From Trichaptum fuscoviolaceum (Eukaryota > Basidiomycota > Agaricomycetes > Hymenochaetales > Trichaptaceae), in assembly GCA_910574455.1 (NCBI GenBank), contig CAJSYZ010000008.1:3102707-3166706 (forward strand): a DNA stretch of 64,000 nt, written 5' to 3'. The notes under the pieces were generated by a model. It did no database searches, was not told the DNA's origin, and worked only from the letters and a program-made list of their open reading frames with translations. The translations under genes were made by a program, and so were the position numbers. Shown in pieces: positions 47,601-58,545 of the stretch. The number at the start of each line of letters is the position of its first letter. Within the stretch, counting starts at the first letter, position 1.

Positions 47601-48289
47601 CTTGGTCTTCCCCGCGCTGATGCTGGGGAAAAATTGCACGACATACTGCAAGAACGCGGCGCAGTTTCCAATATTTATTGAGGCTCAAGTTAGAAATGAA
47701 TTCACGGTCTGCGTGATTCAGAATGGATTTGTCGGATTCTTCGTCTTGTTCCCTTTTCTATAATAACGACTGTCCCCGATCTTCTTCGCGGGCGACAAGG
47801 CTGACTCGTCTCTCGTGCCAATCAGAGCTCTGCTAGGCTAGGTTGAAGCCTACAGACAGTCGCCTGAACATTCGACAGGCTACGAATCAACGAACGCAAG
47901 CCTTCATTTGATATAGCCGAGATCTCACAAGGTGGTCATCATTGCCCGCTAATACGCTGTATCACTTATGCTCACGATCCACAACCTCCTCTCCTTTTCA
48001 AATCTTCGACAATTGTATACCCCGTTTCGGAATTTCGCAACGACGCCCTCAACCGTTCTCTCTGCTGTTGACGATCAATCAATGGAATCATCGATAAGAT
48101 GATAGATCCAGCTGGCAGTACTAATTAATTGCACCTCAGCAACCTCATCCTACGTGACGTTGCCCGGCCGGCATGAAAATCAGCTTTTCGAGAAGGAGAC
48201 AGGCGATCTTTATAAAAGTCGGTGTTAGCTGCAGGCACATTTCCTTAAGACATCACTCTACCATATCCTTTGTAACATCTACGCAAACC
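47601..48289. other. intergenic, upstream of reductase gene
   Basis: No gene is seen. A frame extends upstream of 48290 to 48173 but lacks reductase homology, and the CCATGG context at 48290 is the better start. The promoter of the reductase should lie here. Confidence 0.4.
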
Positions 48290-49534
48290 ATGGCTCAACA
48301 ACAAAAAGCTTTGTTCCTTACTGGCATCAATGGCAACTTTGTTCTTCGGGAGAGAGGCATTCCCAAGCCCGGTCAGGAGCAGCTTCTTGTGAAGATCGAT
48401 TCCGCTGCATTGAACCCGCTCGACTGGAAAGCTCGTAGCTTCGGACTGTATGTCAAAGACTTCCCTGCTGTCCTTGGTATAGACGGTGCTGGGACTGTCG
48501 AAGAAGTCGGGGCAAACGTGTCTGGCCTCGAAAAGGGTGATAGAGCGTAAGCATCACAATTTAACATACATTCCCGACTACAGACTGATATATTCCTTCG
48601 AAGCTATTGGCAGGCTATTTATACTCACGACGAGGGTATTCCAACAATACACTCTAGTGTCTGCCGAGGTTGCTGGAAAGGTAAGATCGACATGTCTTTT
48701 CGCGTTTCTGTACCATGCCGACTTATCGGACACCTTTTAAGATCCCTTCCAATATCACTACTGATGAAGCGGCGTCTGTTGCAATCGGGACAGGGACCGC
48801 GATAGTTGGCTTGTACGGTAATCGTGTTGACCAAGGCAGTGGAGCAAAGCAGTTGATTGCCCCTTGGGACAAGGGAGGAGCCAATTTATACAACGGAAAG
48901 CCTATCCTTGTTCTCGGAGGCTCTTCGTCTGTCGGACAATACGGTCAATACTCCTCGTCCAACGGATTGCAGCTCACAGGTCTGACGTTATGTATACACA
49001 GCGATACAATTCGCGAATCTCTCAGGCTTCTCGCCTATCATAGTCACTGTGTCGTTGTCTAACTCGGACCTCGTCAAGTCGCTCGGGGCTACGCACGTCA
49101 TAGACCGGAGTCACGCCGATGTTGCCGCCGAGGTCAAGAAGATTACGAGCTCGCCTATCGAGTTTGTTTTCGATGCAACCTCAGCGGGAGGGACGCAAGA
49201 ACGAGGTTGGGATATCCTCGCGCCGGGGGGAACGCTTGCTGTGACTCTTTTGCCTACTATCGACATTGAAAAGTACAGCGACAAGCATGCTGTGTACATC
49301 AATTCGGTAGCGTACTCGAAGAGCTTGCCGAAGCTGCTCGAGGAAGGTGCGCTGAAAGTACGTCTCAGGGTTACTAAAACATGATCCCTTCCGCTGCTTA
49401 CTGGATTTTTATAGCCGAACCGCGTTGAAGTCCTGAGGGGTGGACTATCAGCCGTTGAAGCCGGCCTAAAGCGTCTCAAGGAGAACAAAGTCAGTGGGCA
49501 CAAGCTCATTGTCCACCCATTTGAAACTCCTTAA
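48290..49534 (+). CDS. medium-chain dehydrogenase/reductase (enoyl/quinone reductase-like)
   Basis: Start ACCATGG ('MAQQQKALFLTG'). GroES-like N-domain: 'FVLRERGIPKPGQEQLLVKI', 'AALNPLDWKARSFG', 'LGIDGAGTVEEVGANV'. After an intron come 'RVFQQYTLVSAEVAGK', then 'IPSNITTDEAASVAIGTGTA' and the nucleotide-binding 'ILVLGGSSSVGQYGQ'. An intron separates it from 'SNSDLVKSLGATHVIDRS', followed by 'FVFDATSAG' and 'WDILAPGGTLAVTLLP', ending 'LKENKVSGHKLIVHPFETP'. No Cys/His catalytic-zinc pattern is visible, so it is an NADPH-dependent zinc-free reductase of the fungal toxD/trans-enoyl-reductase-like group rather than an alcohol dehydrogenase. It appears intact, with four or five introns. Substrate unknown. 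Confidence 0.87.
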
Positions 49535-50205
49535 GCGTATGGTTGTTTGGTATGTAAACGAATAACATGTTGTATGAATGTATAAAAGAGCATGGGTGAC
49601 GTGTGTACTATCGCGTGATGTGGTCGCAGATCAGCAGCATTATATTTTCAGTCAAATCCTTTCTGATAATTTCTATTCTTTGAACCTCCCAAGCTTGTAC
49701 CAATACCGTAACTGGTGGGCGACAAAGGACGTCTCTTCAGGGGCAGGGGAAAGCATGGAAAGCTTGCCAAAGGAGTGTGAGTTCAATACAAAAACGAACG
49801 GGAGCTATCAGGTACAATGCGTTCTTGACTGGATTGTCGGTCGAGGATAGCACTTCTCGCGGCGGAACTGGAGTGGCGAAACTTCCGCACGCTGCGTTAG
49901 CGAAGTGAAGAGACGGTGAAAATGTATCCGCGAAGAAACCTTTTCCACATGTGCCTGAGATCAATCGAGGAGAGGAAATTATGCAGCATGTGATGACCAG
50001 CGTAGGAGACAGTTGTTATTGCTATTGTCTGATGCCAACGCTATCCCAAAGGCATCGATCAGGCATCTCCTTACTCACTCATATGGCATGGACAGCAAGA
50101 AGAGGTCACTTATTGAAGTTTATCGAGTGGAGCTACCATTACGTTTAAGAATAAGATAGTAGAGAAGAGTTTCATACAAATTACGGCGTAGGTCCAACAT
50201 AAAGA
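49535..50205. other. intergenic spacer
   Basis: Between the reductase stop and the receptor-like gene that ends from the other strand. No supported gene is seen. Confidence 0.4.
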
Positions 50206-51594
50206 TCATAATGTGCTGAGCCCTGATCTCATTGACAGCATTCCTTCCACATTCACATGCTCATATTCAGGAAGTATTTCATTATCCATGGCTTCTAGAA
50301 TCTGGCGCTGGCGCTGGCGCAAATTCTCTAAGATTGCCTCCTGTCTGACGATGCGATTGTGAAGGTCATCGACGATATCGTCGTTAGCTATGTAGCCCAA
50401 GTGGTTGCTTGCAATGGCGGCGCTCGTGGTCCTTTCTTGGACTTCAGTGACTGGAAGAACGGGAGGTGATAATGATCGCAAACGCAAGATTGCGACTGAA
50501 TCTTGAACGTCCTGTATCTGCAGTTCAATCTGCCTCGTTTGCTCTTCCATTTCGGCACAGGAAGAGGAACTTTTGCCTCGTTTTTCCTGACTTTTTGCAC
50601 ATGTTACTTGCTTTCTATGGATAACACAAAGAAAGACACCTACGAGGCTATGAGCTGTCCCGATTCTCCGATGGACGGAAGGGGGAAAGGCTGGACTGAG
50701 CCTATGATGTGTTCTGGATGAAAAGTTACAGGTAAGATTCTCTTCGTGGCCTCGGTCCCTCCGGAAAGATGTCCGTTGACTGTATTTCTTCGATTCCGAC
50801 GGCGCTGAAACAAGAAGACGCCCACCAGAAAAGTAATGCTTATCACTGGCACCACAGTACCTGCAATGACTTTTGTCAAGCTTACAGTACTACGTTTCTG
50901 AGAACTGGGAGTCATGGATGGCGGAGAGCTTGATGCCAGTGTCGAAGCTAGGGATGTCATTAAGAATGATGTAGGAGAGCTTGATGTCGGTGTCGGAGCT
51001 GGGGATGGCATTATCAATGGTCTAGGAGGAAACCTGTAATTCATTAGCATGAACAATGAGGCAGTACAAAGGTGCCTTACTGAATTGCCACTAAATTCCA
51101 AATGCCAGATGTTTGCGCTCCAAAAGTGATTGAATGTACAACCGAATTACTTAGACTGTCCGTAGCAAAGAACGCGAATAGCCCATTTTCGTTGATAGAT
51201 TCCGACTCAATCGTCGTATCCCACGCGAAGGAAAGAGCGTCGATTGTTATGGACATCAATCCCACAGTAAAATTATCTGGATCAGCGAGCAATGATAAAG
51301 AAGTACCTAAAGCAATAGTTTCAATATGGCGCCCATGAGCCTCCAATGACACTACGTGTACTTACCTGGAAAATTGAAAGTCACATTGGCATTCGTACTA
51401 GTAATCGACGACATGATCTTCCCTGTCTTTCCAAAGGTTTGGAGATCCCAAACCGATGAACCAAGCTTGGGTTCATAACTTATAGCGGATGTATTCGAAG
51501 CATCCACCGTAATAAGTTGGCACGTGGAGCTCTGAGTAGATAAGAGAAGGTATGTGCCAAATATAATGAACAGTCTGGGGTGAAAGGAGGGCAT
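50206..51594 (-). CDS. single-pass receptor-like membrane protein (tandem copy A)
   Basis: The start at 51594 gives a signal peptide ('MPSFHPRLFIIFGTYLLLS'). The ectodomain ('VDASNTSAISYEP', 'SSVWDLQTFGK', 'SLSLLADPDNFTVGLMSITI', 'GLFAFFATDSLSN', 'SGIWNLVAIQ') leads to a Ser/Thr/Pro stalk and one transmembrane helix ('VIAGTVVPVISITFLVGVFL') with a basic stop-transfer 'FQRRRNRRN'. The cytosolic part has a coiled coil ('MEEQTRQIELQIQDVQDSVA', 'NRIVRQEAILENLRQRQRQI') and ends with 'MDNEILPEYEHV'. This type is common in Agaricomycetes, with no known ligand. A surface-sensor role is inferred from topology alone. Introns separate ectodomain, stalk and coiled-coil exons; the last intron appears short (about 29 bp) and is uncertain. 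Copy B lies directly upstream. Confidence 0.72.
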
Positions 51595-52787
51595 GGTCGC
51601 TGCGCCTCTGTGTACCCGTTTGTACTATGAAGAAGCGCGGGAAGAATGGGATGCCAACGTGTAAGACTTGTACTTGTAGAAGAGAGAGATCCTTGCACTG
51701 AGAATTGGGGTCCATCCGCCGTAAGGAACGGGGGTGTGGGTTTTAAGCAACCAAGGGTGCCGCATGTAGCCAGTTGTACAGTTGTACAGCATCAAGCACC
51801 GATGATAGCCCACTGGTGACAGAGCTCCATACTAGTCTAGCTGTTGTATTCCTTACAGCGATAATCAGATTCAGAGCCCATAGCGATATGTATACTGTAT
51901 CTGAGATGATGCACCTGATGAACACAACTAGAGATCACTTCTTAATCACTTGATCGAACAAGCTCGAATATACCCATCTGATGCATCGAGGTACCCCAGA
52001 TACATGTCTAATAGAGAAGTAGTAGAACGAGCTGAATAGACCTTGTATCACACCCGCACCCAGAATCCGCATTAGCCACCATGAGCGGTGACAGCGAAAG
52101 GTTTCAAGAAGGTTAAGGGAGCCATCCAGATATCGTGGTATCTTCGCTGATATGGCACAATGTCCAAAACTTGTGTAGTTAAACGTCAATGGTTGATAGC
52201 CAATAGTACAATGTGTGAACGGTTGACGAGGGGGATGCATGGGAACACGTGCCACTGGCAGTTTTTCTGTATGGAAGGAGCTGACTATCTCGATGTCCCC
52301 AGCATCGTCATTTTGACCAGGTTATAGATGACGTTCACCGCGTACAAAATACCTAGAAAAGCTTGAGGATATGGAAACGCCGCGTACTCTATATGATAAA
52401 ATAGGATAGGGGCGAACAGAGAATATTGAAGCCTTGATGGCGTCGTCGCCGATGATTGATGGCTTGGCCAGCAACGAGAGAGCGGCACAGTGCAACGCGG
52501 TTCACCAGGGCAAGTTGAGGCGTGAAGCTTGAGCACGCTACTTAGCCGACTCGCAAAGTATCTCCGTCAGACCAGTCTTGCCGCCTCTTGCGCATGGAAA
52601 TTGATGGATCAAAGACCGGTACGCGTTGAGCCTGTCTCGCTGAACTTGAATGATCAAGATTCAGTTTTTTCTAACACATATCGATTCGTCAGCCCACCTC
52701 CTTGCATGTGAGGTGAGTGCCTTTCCTGGCAACAACATTAAAGTTTGTCAAGCATATTACTGTCAGACCCTTCGAAATCTTCAAACC
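51595..52787. other. spacer between receptor-like copies
   Basis: No supported gene is seen. The promoter of copy A lies at its left end, the 3' flank of copy B at its right. AACTTGAA copy at 52643-52650, within an imperfect palindrome (CTGAACTTGA-ATGA-TCAAGATTCAG). Confidence 0.4.
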
Positions 52788-54250
52788 TTATTGTAAAATC
52801 CGGGCCACGCATTCTTCCTCATATTCGGGAAGTGCTTCGTTATCCATGGTGTCAATGACCTGTTGCATCCGCATTCTTTCCATACGTAGACTTTCTTATT
52901 CCGCTTCTTGGGCATGAATGCGAATACGTAGACCATCGATGATGTCGTTGTCTGTATCGAATGGACAAAGGTTCTCGACGGATGTGCTCGACTCGGAGAC
53001 TCCTTCACGCGTTGGAAGAACGGAAGATGATAATGATTGTGAACGTAGGATCGCGACAGATTCTTGAGCTTCTCGAATCCGAAGGTCGATCCTTCGTGAC
53101 CGTTCCTTCATTGCGATTCGCGCTGATAACCGACTGGCCTGTTCTGACTGTCTTGGATACAATTCAAGTCGGTCTAGTCGCCAGCTTCAAGAGAAGGGAC
53201 TTACATCATAGAGTTCCTCTTGAACTTGCGATTGTGAGTTTCCGTCTCTTCGCCACCTGGGAATGAAAACGGATGCACCGATCCTAGAATCGGACCAGTA
53301 CGGGCACTGTGTTGAGAGGGAGAGAAAAACCCAATAATTAGGTGTGCCCCATTCCTCATTATTCGGGTGAGAGTGCCAATCCGAGCGCTGTCAAATTTCA
53401 AGCGGGTTTTTCTCGCAGGCCTTCGACGGCAGAAGAGACGAATGACCAATGCGATTGATAATAGGACAAGGATTCCAACTCAGGCTGCAGCACCCACAAT
53501 AGCGCCAGTCACCTTAATCAAGCCGTTTTTATGTAAAGGAGCGGATAATGCAGTTTGAGTAGACGCTGGGATGTCCCGGGCTTCCACCGTACTACTAGAT
53601 GCTGTTACAATACTGGATAGAGCAGTGGAAGTTGCTCTCGATGGACTCGCACTTGTAAATGGTATTATGTAGTCTAAACGAACCAGTCAGAAATGGCTTA
53701 GGGCGAACTAAGTAACTCTCCTTACTCTACAGCTACTAGATTCCACGTCGCGTCCGAGTCTAGCGGGTTTTCTTGTATTAGAATACTGTGCGTCGTGTTT
53801 TGAAATCGGGTATCTGTGGTTTCCACTCTAAAGAACGTGAAGAGCCCATCTGAGTCGATTGTCTTATCCATGCTAGCACAGCTTATTAATTGTGCTGGAC
53901 CGGAATCGACTGTAATGAGCATGTCGGCGGTGAAGTTACTTGGGCTGGCCAAAAGTAAAACCAATTGAAATCCTATGTGAGAAGCCCATGATGCATTAGC
54001 TCACGCAAGAAAAACCTTTTGCAATTCACTCACCTTGGACATTGAAACTAGTTGTCGAGGAAGGAGCCTTCGTAGAGACCACTGAGTCAGAGTTCCCAAA
54101 TGGTTCTACGGACCAGGTTGAAGAAGATGAGTGCAAAGGGGGAGTGTACGTCAACGCAGTAATATCGAATGCTTCAACCCTGTCATTGCCCCTAAGCACA
54201 GCTACTGAAGACTCGTTTAAGAAGCCCCGAGGGCTCAAGAGAACAGTCAT
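52788..54250 (-). pseudogene. single-pass receptor-like membrane protein (tandem copy B), disrupted
   Basis: It parallels copy A: 'FDITALTYTPP', 'SSTWSVEPFG', 'LVLLLASPSNFTADMLITV', 'DGLFTFFRVET' and 'ATWNLVAVE' match the ectodomain; then a stalk; then the membrane helix 'KVTGAIVGAAA', an in-frame TGA at about 53482-53484, and 'VGILVLLSIALVIRLFCRRR' continuing in the same frame. The cytosolic coil ('RRIDLRIREAQESVAILRSQ') also carries an in-frame TAA after 'IRIHAQEAE' (about 52896), after which 'MQQVIDTMDNEALPEYEEE' matches the end of copy A. The intron before the coil exon does not join in phase. If translated, it would stop in the membrane helix. The conserved frame on both sides of each stop suggests recent loss. 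Confidence 0.72.
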
Positions 54251-56133
54251 TCGCAAAAGCGTTTATCGTGAGTAACCACTAGTAGCTGTGGACACAGTTA
54301 AGGCCGGCTAGAGAATCCTTACGAATAAGAGGCAAAAAGTATCTATCTTCCGAGAGGATCACCCTGTTTTCATATGAAGATGTAAATGTGACAGTCATGG
54401 TAGAAGGGTAGTTTGGAAGTGACATACTGATGCTCAAACAATCACGATGGTTGTTGAGAACGTTGTCATTGATGGACTTCGAACACGAGAACCCACGATT
54501 TCGGCATACATGACGTTTTTAGTCCTGAGATGTCTTAAGGACGGGCGCGGTCGACCAACGATTTGAAGTAAGCAACAAATGCCTCTCCTTCTAATGACTA
54601 TGAGGGCTTCCTGTGCTGAGAACTTGAAAATGTACTTCTGAAGAAGACGCATGTGATCAAGTCGTGATGGAGCAATTGCAGCAAATTGTGGCAAAGATCA
54701 ATCAACAAGTTTTGTGGCAACAGAGTATGATCTCGACGTACCGAATTGCTACACGATCAAATATCTGATTCACACAAGTGTCGTCGAAGGCAGGCCTAAC
54801 TTTCCCAATCTCATGGCATCTTCACATTCGTGAAGTATCCAGTGCCTGCAACAATCGAGATGAATGCATCTATATTCCTTTCAGACGCGTGATCCCCCGA
54901 CCTTCTTGTACAATAAAGCCGACATGTTCATCGTTTCTGATAGTTTCTCTCGCTCCTTCTGCGACGGCGGGATGACAAGGCTCGATTTTCGCGACAATGC
55001 GAAATTGCAGTCAGTGATTGGTGTTGATCTTTGTTGTCGCTGATGCACTGCGGTTCCGATTTTCACATAGAGACGGGGAAAAGAGCGTCTTGCGAGCTCC
55101 AAGCAGTAGTGGACTGTACTTAGGTACCAAGCACATTATTGTCGCGAATACGATGGATGGAGATGATGGTTGTTGGTTCTCTCCTGTGCGTTGTGGAAAC
55201 GCGCGGTGGAACTCCTATATCGGCATCTTTGCGAATCGTATTTGAAAAGATAAGAAATGTGAAGGAATCATGCATAATGCACATACCTCCTCTATCCTTC
55301 CATCATGAGATTTGGGTTTGCCTGAAATTATGTGGTCCGGTGTGCGAGATTTGAGCTCATAGGTGTCAACGCGGCGGATCTCGTCCGTTCCATCTCCGGC
55401 CTTCATCCAGTCGCAACGCAGTTATCCTGTCAGCGTTCCAAAGTACTTATTCTGATCGTATTGAAGGCTTCCCATCCAGCAAGAAAAGTGGAAAGCTGTC
55501 TCGACCAAGCTTAGGCAGTGTAAGTTGATTGCGATAGCGCGTGGGTTGCCAATTGCAGCAGCTAAAGAGGAAACGACAGCATAAAAGTAGTGCGTTGCAA
55601 AGACTGAATAGCCTCAATAGCACGAGAGAGTTTGCTGGGCAAGAGTGGAATAGATCTGGCTCTTGGAAGCTTTCGTGTATTGTGATTGTCGCTGAATCTT
55701 GCCCGGCATTTCCGTGGTTGAAGGTTTATAGTGAAGTGCATTTAGCCCCCCACGTATGTCAACGCACGGTACGTATCAGAAGCAGAACTGAAATCGTGGA
55801 CAGAATTCGCATTCTGCTGAAAGGTGGTGGTGGTAGTACAGCATGAACAGACATCAGACGCGCGTTGGCATTCGTGTCAAAGCCTTATCCGTACCTTGAG
55901 TCTTCTCACTGTGCGGTCGCGTAGTCACCCACTCCAGAGTCCGACCTGAAGTCTGTAGATCACGAAAAAGTAGCAGTTTCACATAGGTAACCTTTCATTG
56001 TTCAATGTGTTATATATACCTCAGAACTAAGATTGTTTATTGCTCTCAACATTCATGGTCATAGCATTCGGTGACCATAATTTCGTCGCATCTAGCGTCT
56101 ACAGTCAACGAACCATCTGCGATTGCAACAGCA
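54251..56133. other. intergenic spacer
   Basis: About 1.9 kb without a supported gene. A signal peptide for copy B was not identified in the first part. AACTTGAA copy at 54621-54628. The MOCS2A promoter lies at the right end. Confidence 0.4.
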
Positions 56134-56412
56134 ATGGCCGTCCATCATCATCTCGAGGTTACCGTTCTCTACTTCGCTGCAGCAAGCACTGCAACGGGGA
56201 AATCATCTGAAACAATCCGCATACCCGACTCAGGCATCAACCTATCTGACTTGGGCGAACTTCTCATATCGCAGCATCCTGGCACAGCCTTGCGGAATGT
56301 GTTGCAGACAAGCCAATGGAGTGTAGACGCGGAGATGATTGTCGATCCAAATGATTTCATTCTGCGGGGAGGAGAGGAGGTCGCTGTAATATGTCCCGTG
56401 TCTGGAGGATGA
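56134..56412 (+). CDS. MOCS2A: molybdopterin synthase sulfur-carrier subunit (MOCS2A/MoaD-like)
   Basis: A 92-residue protein from the first in-frame ATG ('MAVHHHLEVTVLYFAAAS'). It has a ubiquitin-like MoaD fold signature: 'VTVLYFA', 'LSDLGELLISQHPG', 'LRGGEEVAVICPVSGG'. The terminal Gly-Gly is the residue pair adenylated and thiocarboxylated by the MoeB/Uba4-type enzyme, after which the large subunit MOCS2B uses the sulfur to convert cPMP to molybdopterin in the cytosol. Length and C-terminus fit the family exactly. It implies that this organism makes molybdenum cofactor (for example for nitrate reductase). The gene has no intron and ends 82 bp from the stop of the converging CCDC174-like gene. 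Confidence 0.92.
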   Translation: MAVHHHLEVTVLYFAAASTATGKSSETIRIPDSGINLSDLGELLISQHPGTALRNVLQTSQWSVDAEMIVDPNDFILRGGEEVAVICPVSGG

Positions 56413-56494
56413 TAGGTGAAGTGCGCTGGAATCCGACTGTATACATAAATGTGAGGATATCATAGGAAAGGAGTGGCCATTATTTCACGTACAA

Positions 56495-57998
56495 TCATCG
56501 CCCTTTGGTGAGGTCTTTCTCCAGTTGCGACAAGAAGACGTCGGCAGCAAGCACGGTTGTATCAGTGAGTTTCTGGTCCCATCCTCGTTTGCCCTTTCCC
56601 TTCGTGTTGGTCGATGCCTCACTCGTCGAGGAGCTTTCCAACGCAGCAAACGGATCGACGGTGCTAGGCTTCGGGACTTGAGCATCACCTCCGCCGCTAT
56701 GAACTCTCCGTCTCTTCGCTTCAATAAATTTCTTCCGCTCCTCTAACTCTCTCTTCCTCTTTTCCATAGCTCGACTTCTCGCAGCTAGCACCTTCTCCTT
56801 CCCTTTCAAACCTTCTGACCCTTCAGTAACTCCTTCACCAGCCTGTTCCGTGTCAACCATCCCCTCAACCTCTCCCGGTCTCACATCCACTGCGCCTACT
56901 TCTGCTCTCGTCTTCTCCGTATCCTCTCTCGCTTTCCGCAGTTCCTCCATCTCTCTTGCACGCGTTTCTTCATCCTTAGAGAACGAATAGAACGCCGCGC
57001 CTTTTGCACGGTTCTCGCGCGCTGCATCATAATGAGCGGCGAGTGGGTTGGATTCTTCCGATGCGGCAGTACGAATTGCCTCGACGCGTTCTGCAGAAGG
57101 CTCAAAAACAGGGAAGAAGTTTGCTGGGTTACCTGTTCCTGGAGTTAAGAACTGCTGTAATAGACGATAGGGTAGATAACTTACGGACTACATATGGGCT
57201 GGAAAACGTGAGCGTAAATAGGTAGATATAAATGCAGTGAAAACAGCGGGGACGTACTCATCATCAATTATTTCTTCCGCTTCAGTAGAAGGCATAAGAT
57301 TCCTAGGAACTTCACTCCGTCGGGCTGTCCGAGCTCTCCCAAATTCATCTTCATATTCGATTATGGGGTCATCCTTGGGGTAAAATAAACACCAAAAGCA
57401 GCAATGAGTCATGGTTGTCAACGTACGTCGTCTTCTACAGGTTTCGGGACTGTGAGCGACTCGTCGACATCCTCGCTGTCGCTGCTGTAATGATCATCCG
57501 CCGACTTCGTGTCGAACTGCACATATCAGACCCAAACCATCAGTCGCTTGCATAGCTAGAGTATTGAAGAACGCTCACATCAACAAGTAACGCATCGTAC
57601 TGTGCATCAGTCAAACCACCCGATTTGCCCTTCTTCAATTTGTCGTACACCTTTGCCTTTCGTTCCAACGCGGCCCGTAAAGACTCAGCAGTGTGCTTGC
57701 TTGCCACCTCCGCATCAATATCACGCAGATTGCGTTCGCGTACACCTTTGTTGGGACGAGCCCATATTGTAGGTTTCTAAAGTAATAAAAAAGATAGCAT
57801 GTTAGTTTGATCAATATCGTGTAAGTAGAGAGAAGAGCTTTCCTTGTCCGGGCGTTGTCGATTACCTGCCACATACGATTGAGAGCCTCCCACTTTCTTC
57901 TTAGAGAGGTCAGTTTCCTGCTTCGCAAGTTCGGCCTTAAGGTCGAGAAAGGAGCTAGCAGATACACCAGCTGCCTTCGCCTTGCTAGAGGGAGCCAT
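56495..57998 (-). CDS. CCDC174-like coiled-coil protein
   Basis: Start 'MAPSSKAKAAGVSASSFLDL' at 57998, followed by 'LKAELAKQETDLSKKK', 'KPTIWARPNKGVRERNLRDI' and an acidic stretch 'SSDSEDVDESLTV'. Then comes the family core 'DPIIEYEDEFGRARTARRSE' and 'VPRNLMPS'. The last exon is a charged coiled coil ('AMEKRKRELEERKKFIEAKR', 'RRVHSGG') with 'VDPFAALESS' and 'GWDQKLTDTT', ending 'ADVFLSQLEKDLTKGR'. The order matches the CCDC174 (DUF4078) family, nuclear proteins linked to RNA processing in animals. Four introns. It has AACTTGAA octamers at 58057 and 58086, just upstream of the start. The family call is good; function in fungi is not established. Confidence 0.82.
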
Positions 57999-58545
57999 AA
58001 AGGCGAATGCAGTTATGGTGGTTCAGAGCGAACATGAATTTGGTTATTAGATGTGGTTCAAGTTGGCAATATGATTTAGTCTCTGAACTTGAAAGTCTTG
58101 ACAGTTATTCAAAGATGCAAACAAAGAGCAATGAGAAGAAATGATAATTGATCTTTATATTCAATAACGATACATTTATACACTCTACACTACTTGCGTT
58201 CTACCGTATAGCAAATTTCCTATCTACATTTTCTACAACTTTTGTCTTTTGATAGTTATCTACATGGAATGAGTGAGCGGGATAGCAGGTACAGAACATA
58301 CTTTACAAGTGCGCCCTTTTTGATATGTTCATTGTGCGACCATTGTGTGCAAAGAAAAGAAAAATAGGGAAAATGAAAGTCAGTATGTCACCTCATCAAA
58401 GTCAAAATAGAGCCCCGAAGATACTTTTGCGATGCAGGAATGAAATGAGAATGAATGAGAGTGAGGATGAGGTAGATGATGCCAAAATGAGATCTATAAA
58501 TGCAATGCATATTTTGGGATTTTTTCTTATTGTTCTGACGAAAAG
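57999..58545. other. spacer: CCDC174 promoter and ankyrin-gene 3' flank
   Basis: Two octamers (58057-58064 TTCAAGTT and 58086-58093 AACTTGAA) face each other within about 95 bp of the CCDC174-like start codon. An AT-rich segment at 58130-58260 may include the end of the ankyrin gene transcript. No gene is seen. Confidence 0.45.
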
